Made by a program: the position numbers and the translations under genes. The notes beneath the pieces were generated by a model that was given only the letters and a program-made list of their open reading frames with translations, made no database searches and was not told where the DNA came from. Positions 25,994 through 34,747 of a DNA stretch of 64,000 nucleotides are shown piece after piece. Within the stretch, counting starts at the first letter, position 1. Every line of letters begins with the position of its first letter. Where the stretch lies: contig JANXRV010000013.1 in the NCBI GenBank assembly GCA_025356665.1, forward strand, positions 1 to 64,000, read 5' to 3'. This DNA is from CAITSH01 sp025356665 (GTDB taxonomy: Bacteria; Pseudomonadota; Gammaproteobacteria; Burkholderiales; SG8-39).

Positions 25994-26989
25994 TCAGAGT
26001 TTGGGCAGGTTGGCGCTGTTGACGACGCGCGTCCATTTGTCGATTTCGCTTTTCATGAACTGGCCGAATTCCTGGGATGAGCCGCCCATGACATCAAAGC
26101 CCTGCTTGGTGAGGGCCTCACGCACGGCCGGCAGCGCCAGCGCTTTTTGCGCCTCGGCGTTAAGTCTGGCGATGATGTCGGCAGGCACGCCGGCGGGGGC
26201 GACAAAGCCGAACCAGGCGACAACGTCAAATCCGGGCAGGCCGGCCTCGGCCACCGTCGGCACATCGGGCAGCCAGGACAGGCGCTTGGGCGAGGTTACC
26301 GCGAGCAGCTTGAGCTTGCCGCTCTTGGCCAGCGGTACGGCGTTGGGCGCGTTGGGGAACATCATCGTCACTTCATTCTTCATCACCGCCGTCACCGCTT
26401 CGGGTGAACCCTTGTATGGAATATGCGTGGTTTTCACCCCGACCAGCGAATTGAACAGTTCGCCCGCGAGGTGCATCGACGTGCCGGCGCCGGCCGAGGC
26501 GAAGTTGATCTGTCCCGCCGGCTGGCTCTTCAGCCAGGTGATGAGCTCTTTCACCGATACTGCCGGCGTCTCGTTGGAGGCGATCAGCACGTTGGGGCTG
26601 GAGGCGAGGGCGATGACCGGCGTGAAATCGCGCAGCGCGTCGTAGGGCATTTTTGCGTACAGCGCCGGGTTGATGCCGTGCGAGCTGATCGAGGCGAGCA
26701 TGATGGTGTAGCCGTCGGCCGGCTGGTGGGCGACATAGTCGCCGGCAATGTTGCCGCCCGCGCCCGGCCGGTTTTCAATGACAAAGGCCTGCCCCAGGCT
26801 TTTGCCCATTTGTTCGCCGACGACGCGGGCGAGGATGTCCGAGGTTGAGCCCGGTGACAGCGTGACGACCAGGCGCACCGGCTTGGCCGGCCAGGCGGGG
26901 GCCTGCGCAAACGCGGGCAGGCCGGCGAGCAGGGCGATCGTGGTCAGCGTGAAGGCGGCGATGCGGGGGAAAAGCGGTTGGCCGATCAT
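25994..26989 (-). CDS. Bug/TctC-family periplasmic solute-binding protein
   Basis: 331 residues from the ATG at 26989, where a signal peptide begins (MIGQPLFPRIAAFTLTTIAL, cleavage near AFAQA). The signature WPAKPVRLVVTLSPGSTSDI is slightly unusual, with LSPGS in place of FxPGG. FVIENRPGAGGNIAGDY and PADGYTIMLAS follow. It heads the minus-strand operon with the aldehyde dehydrogenase and hydrolase. Its promoter region shares two palindromic operators with the divergent cupin/TetR genes. Confidence 0.9.
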   Translation of the reverse strand: MIGQPLFPRIAAFTLTTIALLAGLPAFAQAPAWPAKPVRLVVTLSPGSTSDILARVVGEQMGKSLGQAFVIENRPGAGGNIAGDYVAHQPADGYTIMLASISSHGINPALYAKMPYDALRDFTPVIALASSPNVLIASNETPAVSVKELITWLKSQPAGQINFASAGAGTSMHLAGELFNSLVGVKTTHIPYKGSPEAVTAVMKNEVTMMFPNAPNAVPLAKSGKLKLLAVTSPKRLSWLPDVPTVAEAGLPGFDVVAWFGFVAPAGVPADIIARLNAEAQKALALPAVREALTKQGFDVMGGSSQEFGQFMKSEIDKWTRVVNSANLPKL

Positions 26990-27034
26990 GGAACTCTCCG
27001 GTGATGGATGGCGCGGTGGTTGATGGCGGGTAAT

Positions 27035-27085
27035 GTGGCAGTGGTGGCAAGGTGGCAGTGGTGGCAAGGTGGCAAGGGCGGCAAG
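27035..27085 (+). repeat. GGCAAGGTGGCA-type tandem repeat
   Basis: Two exact 17-bp copies of GTGGCAGTGGTGGCAAG (27035-27051, 27052-27068) followed by shorter GTGGCAAG and GGCGGCAAG units. It lies in the 5' leader region of the Bug gene at 26989. The 364-bp gap 26990-27353 also holds the two operators listed next. Confidence 0.8.
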
Positions 27086-27168
27086 GGTAGCAATGGCGTG
27101 TGCCGGGCCTGTCGCGAATCCGAACCAGCAGCTTGGGCAAGCCGATTCACGTTTGTTCGCCGGCGATT

Positions 27169-27184
27169 TTGACCAGACGGTCAA
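27169..27184. promoter_or_regulatory. TetR-type operator A (TTGACC-N4-GGTCAA)
   Basis: TTGACCAGACGGTCAA has perfect 6-bp arms. It is placed between the Bug gene at 26989 (minus) and the cupin/TetR genes at 27354 (plus). Three further copies are at 27283, 28856 and 46387. The form resembles the known RutR consensus TTGACCAnnTGGTCAA. Confidence 0.72.
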
Positions 27185-27282
27185 TGCCTGTCAAGCGGCG
27201 GTGTGCCACGGTACGCCACCGTGCACCAAGAGGTGAAACTGCGCCAAGTACCTGCGTTCGCCGTCTCAAGCGCGGCTAAAGT

Positions 27283-27298
27283 TTGACTGAACGGTCAA
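27283..27298. promoter_or_regulatory. TetR-type operator B
   Basis: TTGACTGAACGGTCAA, with one arm base changed, 56 bp before the cupin ATG at 27354. Together with site A it would allow control of both divergent operons by the TetR protein encoded at 27929. Confidence 0.68.
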
Positions 27299-27353
27299 TA
27301 AACGGTAAGGTTTCCCCCACACCATTATTTTGCGCAAGCGCGAGGAGCCACCC

Positions 27354-27908
27354 ATGTCACCAGCCCGCCATCCCCTTCCCCCCGAACTCGTCGGTGTTCC
27401 CGTGGACGAGCTCCTGGAGCGCTTCACCGGCCGTTTCAAGGACAAAAAATCCGACTGGTACGCCTTCGAGGACGCCAAGCACGAGGGCTTCAAGCGCGCG
27501 CAGCACCGCTTTATCGGCGCCGGCGGATCGGGCAAACATAACGACCCGTCGGTGATCCCGGCGCGTGGCTTCACGCTGTCCATCATGTATGTCGAGCCCG
27601 GCCAGGGCAACGCCGCCCATACGCACGAGGTCGAGGAAGTGTTCTTTGTCCTCGATGGCATGCTCACCGTGTTTGTCGAGGACGAGCAGGGCAACCGGCG
27701 CGAGACGCGCCTGTCCAAATGGGAGTGCGTCGCCTGCCCGCCCGGCGTCATCCACGGCTATGTCAACGACAGCCTCGCCCCGGTCTACTTCCAGGTCATG
27801 CTCGGACGCGCCAAGCCCGAGACCATGGGTTACGCCGATGCGTCGCTGTACGCCCAGCGCGACGCGCATCTTGGCAGCGACGGCGCAGTCCCCCAAAAAG
27901 GCGACTGA
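27354..27908 (+). CDS. cupin-domain protein
   Basis: 184 residues from the ATG at 27354, preceded by GAGGAG. A cupin core is clear: VEPGQGNAAHTHEVEEVFFVLDG with the HxH...E metal ligands, then PPGVIHGYVND with the last His. The N-terminal about 70 residues (ELLERFTGRFKDKKSDWY) are not recognised. It is the first gene of a cupin-TetR operon under two palindromic operators. It may be a dioxygenase, isomerase or ligand sensor for the catabolic region. Confidence 0.75.
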   Translation: MSPARHPLPPELVGVPVDELLERFTGRFKDKKSDWYAFEDAKHEGFKRAQHRFIGAGGSGKHNDPSVIPARGFTLSIMYVEPGQGNAAHTHEVEEVFFVLDGMLTVFVEDEQGNRRETRLSKWECVACPPGVIHGYVNDSLAPVYFQVMLGRAKPETMGYADASLYAQRDAHLGSDGAVPQKGD

Positions 27909-27928
27909 CAGGGTAAGCTTGCGGGCTC

Positions 27929-28762
27929 ATGACCCGCCCACCCGCTTCCCCGATTAAACCGGCCAAACCGAACAAACTCCAGCCACGCGCTGCGGGTGCG
28001 GCAGTCCGCAACGCCCCTTTGAAAAACGGGGCGGTACGCGCCGAGCACCGCGCGTTCAGCCTCGCCACCGCCGGCGGCGCCACGCCGCGCATGCGCGAGA
28101 GTTCGCTGCGGACGCGCGAGACCATACTTACCGCCGCCACCACCGAGTTCGCCGAGAGCGGCTTTGACGCCGCGCACATGGACGAGATCGCGGTGCGCGC
28201 GGGCATCCAGAAAAACGTCCTCTACTATTACTTTGGCAGCAAGGAGGGCCTGTTCACCGCGGTGCTCGAGCGCACCTATGAGTTGATCCGCTCGCGCCAG
28301 GAGGAGGCCGGCATACGCGATCTCGACCCGGTCGAGGCGATGCGCAAGCTGGTGTTCTTCACCGGCCAGAACTGGGGCCGCCATCCGGAGTTCCTGCGAC
28401 TGCTGCAAAGCGAAAACCTCAACAAGGGCCGGCACATTCGCGCCTCCAAAAGCATTCCGCGCATGTACAACCCGCTGCTCGACGCGATACGCGCGCTGCT
28501 CGAGCGCGGTGTGGCCTCGGGTGTGTTCCGCAAGGGCATAGACCCTGTTGACCTGTACATCTCCATCACTTCGCTGTCGGCGCACTATGTCAGCCACCAG
28601 CATACTTTTGAGGCGATTTTCCAGCGCCGCCTGATGACGCCGCCGCGCATGCGCCAGCGCCTCGAGCACGCGGCCGACATGGTGGTTCGCTACCTGCTCA
28701 CCGATCCCGCGCCGCGGGTGGCGCAAAAACGCGGCGTTGCGCGGGCCAAGACCAGGGCTTAG
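27929..28762 (+). CDS. TetR-family regulator, candidate master repressor of the catabolic region
   Basis: 277 residues. The first 55 are a basic, disordered-looking tail, so a later start (ATG at residue 55) is possible. The helix-turn-helix lies near residues 65-108 (TILTAATTEFAESGFDAAHM, then IQKNVLYYYFGSKEGLF). The recognition helix NVLYYYFGSKE is close to that of RutR (NLLYYFPSKE), which binds TTGACC-type palindromes, and four such palindromes lie at promoters here. It follows its cupin partner by 20 bp and is probably autoregulated. The ligand is unknown. Confidence 0.85.
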   Translation: MTRPPASPIKPAKPNKLQPRAAGAAVRNAPLKNGAVRAEHRAFSLATAGGATPRMRESSLRTRETILTAATTEFAESGFDAAHMDEIAVRAGIQKNVLYYYFGSKEGLFTAVLERTYELIRSRQEEAGIRDLDPVEAMRKLVFFTGQNWGRHPEFLRLLQSENLNKGRHIRASKSIPRMYNPLLDAIRALLERGVASGVFRKGIDPVDLYISITSLSAHYVSHQHTFEAIFQRRLMTPPRMRQRLEHAADMVVRYLLTDPAPRVAQKRGVARAKTRA

Positions 28763-28855
28763 TGCTGCGGTGTCGTGGTGGGGTGCCGGGCTTGCGCACC
28801 CGCCTTGATGTGGCAAATTTGTAGCGCACCGGCGCAGGGTGACGCTTGACTTTTC

Positions 28856-28871
28856 TTGACCGCTAGGTCAA
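28856..28871. promoter_or_regulatory. TetR-type operator C
   Basis: TTGACCGCTAGGTCAA has perfect 6-bp arms, with extra TTGAC half sites at 28846 and 28874. It is 169 bp before the first gene of the large plus-strand catabolic run (29040). The surrounding 36 bp are almost the same as those around site D. The 277-bp gap 28763-29039 holds nothing else recognised. Confidence 0.75.
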
Positions 28872-29039
28872 TCTTGACTCCCCGTATTTGCGGTGTTTGT
28901 CGACGCTTGACAGCACTGTAAGGCGGTATTGCCGCGCGGCTTTGCAACGCGTGTTTGGCTGCACGTCAGCACGTTTGCGTGCTTGGGCGCAGGCCGGCGC
29001 CCGACAAAACCCCATGTTGAGAGTATCCGAGGACGCCAC

Positions 29040-30038
29040 ATGATCATCACCCCCGTTCTTCGCCTGAACGCATTCGTTTTGTGCGCGATTGCCGCCTTTG
29101 CCGCCGTCGCAACGAGTGCGCAGGCCCAGACCGCCAGGGCCGGGGCCTATCCGACCAAAGCGGTGCGCTGGATCATCCCCTTCCCGCCCGGCGGCGCCAC
29201 CGACCTGCTTGGCCGCTTCCTCGGGCAACGCCTGTCGGAAATCTGGGGCCAGCCGGTGGTGGTCGAGAATCGCGCCGGCGCCAGTGGCACCATCGGTTCG
29301 GATGTGGTGGCCAAGGCGTCGCCTGACGGCGCCACTTTCGTCGTCGGCACCACCTCCAGCCACGCCGTCTCGCCCGCGCTCAACCCGAACATCCCTTACG
29401 ACAACCTGCGCGACTTCACGCCAGTGGCCTTGATCGCCACTTTCCCCAATGTGCTGGTGGTGAACGCCTCGGGTCCGAAGACGCTGCAGGAACTGATCAC
29501 GCAACTGAAGGCCAGTCCGGGCCGCCTGAGTTTCGGCAGCTCCGGCAACGGCAGTTCGACCCACCTGACCGGCGAACTTTTCCAGCAGGCCACCGGCACG
29601 ACAATGGTTCACGTTCCCTATAAGGGCACCGGGCCGCTGCTCAACGATGTCATGGCGGGGCATGTCCCGCTCGGGTTTGACCAGATCACCGCGATATTGC
29701 CCTTCACCCAGTCGGGCCGTCTGCGCGCCTTGGGCGTGGCCAGCCTGGAGCGCAGTGCCGCGGCGCCCGATGTTCCGACCATCGCCGAGGTGGTGCCGGG
29801 GTTTGAGGCGATCGCCTGGATGGGCCTGCTCGGTCCGGCCGGCCTGCCGCCGGACATTGTTGGCAAGGTCAATGCCGACATCCGTCGCGTGCTCCAGTCG
29901 CCCGAGGGCGCGCAGAAGCTGCGCGAGCTTGGGGCGACGCCGGGCGCGCTGACACCGCAGGCCTTCGGCGACTTCGAGCGCAGAGACACCGAAAAGTGGC
30001 GCGCGCTGGTAAAGAGCGCCAACATCAAGGCCGATTAA
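29040..30038 (+). CDS. Bug/TctC-family periplasmic solute-binding protein
   Basis: 332 residues from the ATG at 29040. Signal peptide MIITPVLRLNAFVLCAIAAF with cleavage near AQAQ. The mature part has YPTKAVRWIIPFPPGGATDL, VVVENRAGASGTIGSDV and the GSSGNGSSTHLTGELF segment. It binds an unknown small carboxylate in the periplasm. First gene downstream of operator C and directly followed by a second Bug gene, so the operon carries parallel binding proteins. Confidence 0.92.
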   Translation: MIITPVLRLNAFVLCAIAAFAAVATSAQAQTARAGAYPTKAVRWIIPFPPGGATDLLGRFLGQRLSEIWGQPVVVENRAGASGTIGSDVVAKASPDGATFVVGTTSSHAVSPALNPNIPYDNLRDFTPVALIATFPNVLVVNASGPKTLQELITQLKASPGRLSFGSSGNGSSTHLTGELFQQATGTTMVHVPYKGTGPLLNDVMAGHVPLGFDQITAILPFTQSGRLRALGVASLERSAAAPDVPTIAEVVPGFEAIAWMGLLGPAGLPPDIVGKVNADIRRVLQSPEGAQKLRELGATPGALTPQAFGDFERRDTEKWRALVKSANIKAD

Positions 30039-30040
30039 CG

Positions 30041-30067
30041 CGATTGAATCGATTGAATCGATTGACC
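30041..30067 (+). repeat. three tandem copies of a 9-bp unit
   Basis: CGATTGAAT twice, then CGATTGACC, directly after the stop of the first Bug gene and before the second. Confidence 0.85.
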
Positions 30068-30125
30068 TGGCGCCCGCGCCCAAGTCTGGCGCGCAAGACG
30101 CTATTTTGCTGAAAGGAATACACCG

Positions 30126-31124
30126 ATGGCCGTAACGCTGACACTGCCCCGACGCCGGGCGCTTACCGCGCTGGCCGCCGTTGCCTGCGGCATCATCGCG
30201 CTGGCTGCACCACAGGCGTTGGCGCAGCAGGCCAAATTTCCGTCCAAGCCGATACGCCTGATTGCGCCCTTCGCTCCGGGCGGCGCGCTTGATCTGATCG
30301 CACGTACCGCCGCGCAGGTCATGTCGGAACAGCTGGGTCAGACGGTGGTGGTCGAGAATCGCGCCGGCGCCGCCGGCGCCATCGGCTCGGAATTCGTGGC
30401 GCGGTCGCCGGCCGACGGCTATACGCTGCTGCTTGGGGCGACGACGACGCACGGCATCAACCCGGTGCTGCAAAAGCTGCCCTACGATGCGGTGAAGGAT
30501 TTTGCGCCGGTGTCGCTGGTGGCGACCATCCCGCACATCATCGTCATCAACCCGCAACTGCCCGTCAACACCATCCAGGAATTCATCGCGTATGCCAAGG
30601 CGAAGCCTGGCCTGACCTACGGCTCCGCCGGCACCGGCTCGCCGCATCACCTCGCCGGGGAAATGCTCAAACTGCTCGCCGGGGTGGATGTGGTGCACGT
30701 GCCTTACAAGGGTTCGGGGCCGGCCATGTCCGATCTCATTGGCGGGCAGACCCAGTTCATGTCCATCGAGTACACCGCCGCCGCCGGCAATCTCAAGGGC
30801 GGCAAGCTGCGCGCCCTCGCCGTGGCCACGCCGCAACGCGTGCCGGGCATAGATCTGCCGACGCTGGCCGAGGCCGGCCTGCCCGGCTTTGAGGTGACCG
30901 CCTGGTATGCGATTTACGCACCGGCTGGCACCCCGCCGGACATCGTCGCGGCGTTGCAGGGCGCGCTGGCCAAGGGCATTCGTAGTGGCGATGCGCGTGA
31001 AAAACTCGCCAGCCTTAATGCCACCGCCGTGGGCGGCACACCCGAGGCGCTCAGCGCGCACATGCGCGCCGAGATGGAGCGCTGGGGGCGTGTCATCAAG
31101 GCGGCCAACGTCAAGCCCGAATAA
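30126..31124 (+). CDS. Bug/TctC-family periplasmic solute-binding protein
   Basis: 332 residues. The N-terminus MAVTLTLPRRRALTALAAVA has a twin-arginine-like RRR before the hydrophobic part, with cleavage near ALAQQ. The family signature FPSKPIRLIAPFAPGGALDLIA is followed by VVVENRAGAAGAIG and SPADGYTLLLGATTTHG. AAAGGAA precedes the ATG. It is a paralogue of the preceding gene; both lie upstream of a PhtD-like gene. The ligand is not known. Confidence 0.92.
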   Translation: MAVTLTLPRRRALTALAAVACGIIALAAPQALAQQAKFPSKPIRLIAPFAPGGALDLIARTAAQVMSEQLGQTVVVENRAGAAGAIGSEFVARSPADGYTLLLGATTTHGINPVLQKLPYDAVKDFAPVSLVATIPHIIVINPQLPVNTIQEFIAYAKAKPGLTYGSAGTGSPHHLAGEMLKLLAGVDVVHVPYKGSGPAMSDLIGGQTQFMSIEYTAAAGNLKGGKLRALAVATPQRVPGIDLPTLAEAGLPGFEVTAWYAIYAPAGTPPDIVAALQGALAKGIRSGDAREKLASLNATAVGGTPEALSAHMRAEMERWGRVIKAANVKPE

Positions 31125-31129
31125 GCGCT

Positions 31130-31156
31130 AACAAGACCAACAAGACCAACAAGACA
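31130..31156 (+). repeat. three tandem copies of a 9-bp unit
   Basis: AACAAGACC twice and AACAAGACA, between the second Bug gene and the PhtD-like gene. Again a triplicated 9-mer at a gene junction. Confidence 0.85.
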
Positions 31157-31175
31157 GACGCGAGGAGACTAGACC

Positions 31176-32162
31176 ATGGCAGCAAGCGACAAAGGGGTAC
31201 CGATCACGCTGGCCTGCGCGCTGTACGACCGCATGCAGGCCTTGTACACCGGCGCCGTCAAGCCCGAGGGCATAGACCTCACATTCATGGTCGAGGATTT
31301 TCCGCGGCGACTGTTCGACAGCGCAATGAAGACCCAGCCCTTTGACGTGTGTGAAATGTCCAGCTCCGACTACATCACGCGCGTCAGCAAGGGCGACTGT
31401 CCGTTTGTCGCGCTGCCGGTGTTCCCGTCCAAGTGCTTTCGTCACAACACCATCACCATCAACCGCAAATCGGGCATTCGCGAGCCCAAGGACCTCGAGG
31501 GCAGGCGCATCGGTGTCATGCGCTTCACCATGTCGGCGGCGGTGTGGCAGCGCGGGCACCTGCAGAACGACTATGGCGTCGACCTCAAGAGCATCGACTG
31601 GGTCGAGGGTTCGGTCAACAGCCCCGGTAGCCACGGTGTGCCGACCATCATCCCGCCTGGCTTCAAGGTCACCCGCAACGAAAGCGGCAAGTCGCTCAGC
31701 GACCTGCTTGGCGAGGGCGTGATCGACGGCGTCATCGGCACCCACATGCCCGAGTCGTGCAAGGGCAACAAGGATGTCGGCCGGCTGTTCCCGAATTTTC
31801 GCGAGGTCGAGCAGGATTATTTCCGGCGCACCGGGATTTTTCCGATCATGCACCTGATCGCCATCAAGCGCGAAGTCTACGAAGCCAACCCCTTCATCGC
31901 CGCCAGCCTTTACCGCGCTTTTTGCGAGGCCAAGCAGGCCGCTTATGTGCGCATGCGCAACTATTCGGCGCTGCGCTACATGCTGCCCTGGATGAACGAC
32001 GAGATCGACCAGATAGACGAATTGTTCGGCGACGACCTCTGGACCTACGGGCTTGAGGCGAACCGCAAGACCATCGAGATGTGCATGACATTCATGGTGC
32101 AGCAGGGCATGTTGAAGTCGCCGGTGCCGGTCGAAAAGCTGTTTGTCGACGTCGGCGCATGA
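31176..32162 (+). CDS. 4,5-dihydroxyphthalate decarboxylase-like protein
   Basis: 328 residues, no signal peptide, so probably cytoplasmic. It has the family pattern: an N-terminal LACALYDRMQALYTGAVKPEGI, then FDVCEMSSSDY, LPVFPSKCFRHNTITIN, DLEGRRIGV and the late YFRRTGIFPIMHLIAI. The family has a periplasmic-binding-protein-like fold and includes Pht5/PhtD, which converts 4,5-dihydroxyphthalate to protocatechuate, but many members are of unknown activity. A second paralogue is at 47708. Its place among hydroxylase and Bug genes suggests decarboxylation or binding of an aromatic acid. Confidence 0.78.
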   Translation: MAASDKGVPITLACALYDRMQALYTGAVKPEGIDLTFMVEDFPRRLFDSAMKTQPFDVCEMSSSDYITRVSKGDCPFVALPVFPSKCFRHNTITINRKSGIREPKDLEGRRIGVMRFTMSAAVWQRGHLQNDYGVDLKSIDWVEGSVNSPGSHGVPTIIPPGFKVTRNESGKSLSDLLGEGVIDGVIGTHMPESCKGNKDVGRLFPNFREVEQDYFRRTGIFPIMHLIAIKREVYEANPFIAASLYRAFCEAKQAAYVRMRNYSALRYMLPWMNDEIDQIDELFGDDLWTYGLEANRKTIEMCMTFMVQQGMLKSPVPVEKLFVDVGA

Positions 32163-32217
32163 CAAGGCGAATGAACGTGGCGGCGCGAAGGAGATCCTCT
32201 TTGTTTGGAGGTTCGCT

Positions 32218-33192
32218 TTGAAGGCAATCCTTTTTTTCCTGGCGCGTGCCCTCGTGTTGCTCGCTGCGGTTGCCCCTGCGGCCTTTGCCGCCGATGCTTA
32301 TCCGAGCAAGCCGATCCGTCTGCTGGTCGGCTTTCCGCCCGGCGGGCCGGCCGACATCGCCGCGCGCATCATCGCGCTGGGCTTGCAGGACATCATCAAG
32401 CAGAATGTCGTCGTTGAAAACCGTACCGGTGCCGGCGGCAACATCGCGACACAGTTCGTCGCCCAGGCCGCGGCCGACGGCTATACCCTGCTCGCCGCCA
32501 CCGCGTCGTTCACGCTCAACCCGCTGATCTCGACCAACGCGGGCTATGACGCGCTCAAGGACTTCGTGCCGGTCGCGCTGGTTGCGACACAGGCCAATGC
32601 GCTTGCCGTCAGTTCCAGTGTTGGCGCGAAGACGGTCGAGGAATTGCAGGGCCTGATAAAGACGCACAAAATGGCGGTGGCCACATCGGGCGTCGGCACC
32701 AGTTCCGATCTGAGTGCGACCAACCTGTTCAAGGTGCTGTGGGCGTCCGATGTCACCATGGTGCCTTATCGGGGCGCCGGCCCCGCCGGTGTCGCCCTGG
32801 CTTCGGGCGAACCGCAAATCGGCTTCATGACCATCACCGGCGTGCTGCCGCTGCACCAGCAGGGGAAAGTACGCATCCTCGCCGTGGTCAACGACAAGCG
32901 CCTGCCCGGCCTTCCGTCAGTGCCGACCATGGCCGAGGCCGGTTACCCGCAACTGACGCCGTCGTGGACGGCGGTGTTTGCGCCCGCCGGCACGCCAGCG
33001 GCAATCGTCAAGCGCCTGAACGAGGCCACCAACGCGCTGATGGCGACGTCGGAATTCAAGGAAAAATTCGCACAACAGGCGATGCTGGCGGCCGACAGCC
33101 GCACGCCGGCGCAACTGGTCGACTACCTGAGGACTGAAGTGCAGACCTGGGAGCGCCTGGTCAAATCGGCCGGCATCAGCATCAAGCAGTAA
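32218..33192 (+). CDS. Bug/TctC-family periplasmic solute-binding protein with TTG start
   Basis: 324 residues. The start is placed at the TTG at 32218 because TGGAGG lies eight bases before it and it begins the signal peptide (LKAILFFLARALVLLAAV). An in-frame ATG at 32143 lies inside the preceding gene and would spoil the signal peptide. Signature: YPSKPIRLLVGFPPGGPADIA, NVVVENRTGAGGNIATQF, AADGYTLLAATASFTLN. Third Bug gene of this run. Confidence 0.88.
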   Translation: MKAILFFLARALVLLAAVAPAAFAADAYPSKPIRLLVGFPPGGPADIAARIIALGLQDIIKQNVVVENRTGAGGNIATQFVAQAAADGYTLLAATASFTLNPLISTNAGYDALKDFVPVALVATQANALAVSSSVGAKTVEELQGLIKTHKMAVATSGVGTSSDLSATNLFKVLWASDVTMVPYRGAGPAGVALASGEPQIGFMTITGVLPLHQQGKVRILAVVNDKRLPGLPSVPTMAEAGYPQLTPSWTAVFAPAGTPAAIVKRLNEATNALMATSEFKEKFAQQAMLAADSRTPAQLVDYLRTEVQTWERLVKSAGISIKQ

Positions 33193-33314
33193 GGAAAGCG
33201 CTAATCGAACGCATGTGAAACATCGCCGGGCGTGGCGCCCGGCAACACCGGGTACGCATCGGGCACGGCGTTTTCGCAGTTTAAAGGCAGTACGGCGGCA
33301 CAAAGGAGAAGTAA

Positions 33315-34607
33315 ATGGCATTGGACAAAAAGGCGGCGGCGCATGTTCTGGCGCAAATCGATCGCGACGAACTGGCACAGCTTGGCTGCGACCTGACCAA
33401 CATCCCCAGCCCGACCGGCCAGGAAAAGGCCGTTGCGGAATTCATACTTGACTGGTATGCAGCGAGTGGCCTCAAGGCGGTGCGCCAGGACATCGAGGTC
33501 GACCGGCCCAACGCCGTCGGCATACTCAAGGGCGACGGCAGCGGCCTCAGCTTGAGTTTCAACGGCCATATGGATACCAGCTTCACCGGCACCGACGCCG
33601 ACCTGCGCATGGTGGCGCGCGTCGAGCCCGAGCATGAGCTGAAGGCCTCGATACAGGAGGGCAAGGTGCGCGGTCTTGGCATCTCCAACATGAAGGGCGG
33701 CGTCGCCGCGTTCATGATGGCCGGTAAGGCGCTGAAAAAAAGCGGCATCATGCTCAAGGGCGATGTGATTCTCGCCGCAGTCGCCGGAGAGATTTCGCGC
33801 ACGCCGATCGGGCCCTGGCAGACCAAGGAATATCGCGGCGAGGGCGTCGGCACGCGTCATTTGCTGACCCACGGCATGCATTCGGATTACGCCGTTTGCT
33901 GCGACGCCTCGGACCTCAACATCGTCTGGACGCAAATGGGCGTGGTGCTGGTGAAAATCGCCACTTTCGGCCAGGCCGAGGCGGCCTGGGGAACCAGCCG
34001 CGAAAAATATCCCATGGCCAAGATGAACGCCATCGTCAAGATGACGCGCGTCATCGCCGCGCTCGAGGCCTGGGCCGAGGGTTTCGAGAAAAAATACATC
34101 TATCAGTCACCGACCGGCCCGCTGTATCCCAAGGTCAACATCGGCGGCATCGAGGGCGGCGCGCCTTACCGCCCCAATTATTTTCCAGGCGTGTGCAATA
34201 TTTACGTCGACGTGCGCATGCCACCGCAGGTGCGGCCGGTGACGGTGCAATATGAAATCGAAAAGGCGCTGAAGCAGCTCGATATCGAGTACGACCTTGA
34301 GCTGTACAAGTCGCTGCTCGGCCACGAAGGCAGGGGCGTCGAGCCGCTTGTGGCCTCGGCCGAGGAAGTGCACCAACACCTGTTCGGCGAAAAAATAAAA
34401 CCCGAGTCGCCCGAGCGCGCCAGCATCTGGACCGACACCAACATCTACAATGAAATGGGCATACCGGCGATCAAGATCGGCCCGCGCGGCCGGCGCATCG
34501 GTCCGCGCAACGAGGAAATCGACATCGATGTCATGGTCAAGGCGGCGCAGCTTTACGCGCTGATGGCGCTCGATATCTGCAATCGCGAGCGGCCCGATCC
34601 GGCCTGA
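33315..34607 (+). CDS. M20-like peptidase/deacylase with altered metal ligands
   Basis: 430 residues of the ArgE/DapE/M20 fold. The first ligand motif FNGHMDTSF (His85, Asp87) is normal. The bridging position, usually xDMKGG, reads SNMKGG (Asn125). The usual GEE reads GEI (Glu159, Ile160), and the C-terminal His motif (usually AHxxNE) reads IGPRNE. So three expected metal ligands are changed and the protein may bind metal differently or be a non-hydrolytic relative. It sits mid-operon between a Bug gene and a molybdenum hydroxylase. The substrate is unknown. Confidence 0.72.
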   Translation: MALDKKAAAHVLAQIDRDELAQLGCDLTNIPSPTGQEKAVAEFILDWYAASGLKAVRQDIEVDRPNAVGILKGDGSGLSLSFNGHMDTSFTGTDADLRMVARVEPEHELKASIQEGKVRGLGISNMKGGVAAFMMAGKALKKSGIMLKGDVILAAVAGEISRTPIGPWQTKEYRGEGVGTRHLLTHGMHSDYAVCCDASDLNIVWTQMGVVLVKIATFGQAEAAWGTSREKYPMAKMNAIVKMTRVIAALEAWAEGFEKKYIYQSPTGPLYPKVNIGGIEGGAPYRPNYFPGVCNIYVDVRMPPQVRPVTVQYEIEKALKQLDIEYDLELYKSLLGHEGRGVEPLVASAEEVHQHLFGEKIKPESPERASIWTDTNIYNEMGIPAIKIGPRGRRIGPRNEEIDIDVMVKAAQLYALMALDICNRERPDPA

Positions 34608-34672
34608 GCGAGCGGTGCGCGGCCGCGGCTGCGGCAGCACCAATGCATTGATCGTGACAATCTGTCTGAAAA

Positions 34673-34737
34673 GACTTTGGGATTTTAGGACTTTGGGACT
34701 TTAGAACTTTAGAACTTTAGAACACTAGAACTCTAGG
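34673..34737 (+). repeat. ACTTTAGAA tandem repeat just before a TTG start
   Basis: Degenerate 9-bp units (GACTTTGGG, ACTTTAGAA three times, then CACTAGAA and CTCTAGG) run up to the ribosome site AGGAGA of the next gene. The last unit supplies part of the SD sequence. Confidence 0.8.
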
Positions 34738-34747
34738 AGAAGCATTC

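Noticed and set aside
28863..31061. A 732-codon open frame on the minus strand opposite two Bug genes
   Set aside because: Same explanation: both Bug genes on the other strand have signal peptides, ribosome sites and family motifs. The antisense translation is rich in Arg, Gly and His and has no start signal.
30041..31156. CRISPR-like repeats
   Set aside because: The 9-bp repeats are head-to-tail with no spacers, only three copies each, and no cas gene is present in the window.
32143..32217. An ATG start at 32143 for the Bug gene ending at 33192
   Set aside because: It lies inside the preceding gene and puts 25 extra residues before the signal peptide. The TTG at 32218 has a good ribosome site and starts the signal peptide.
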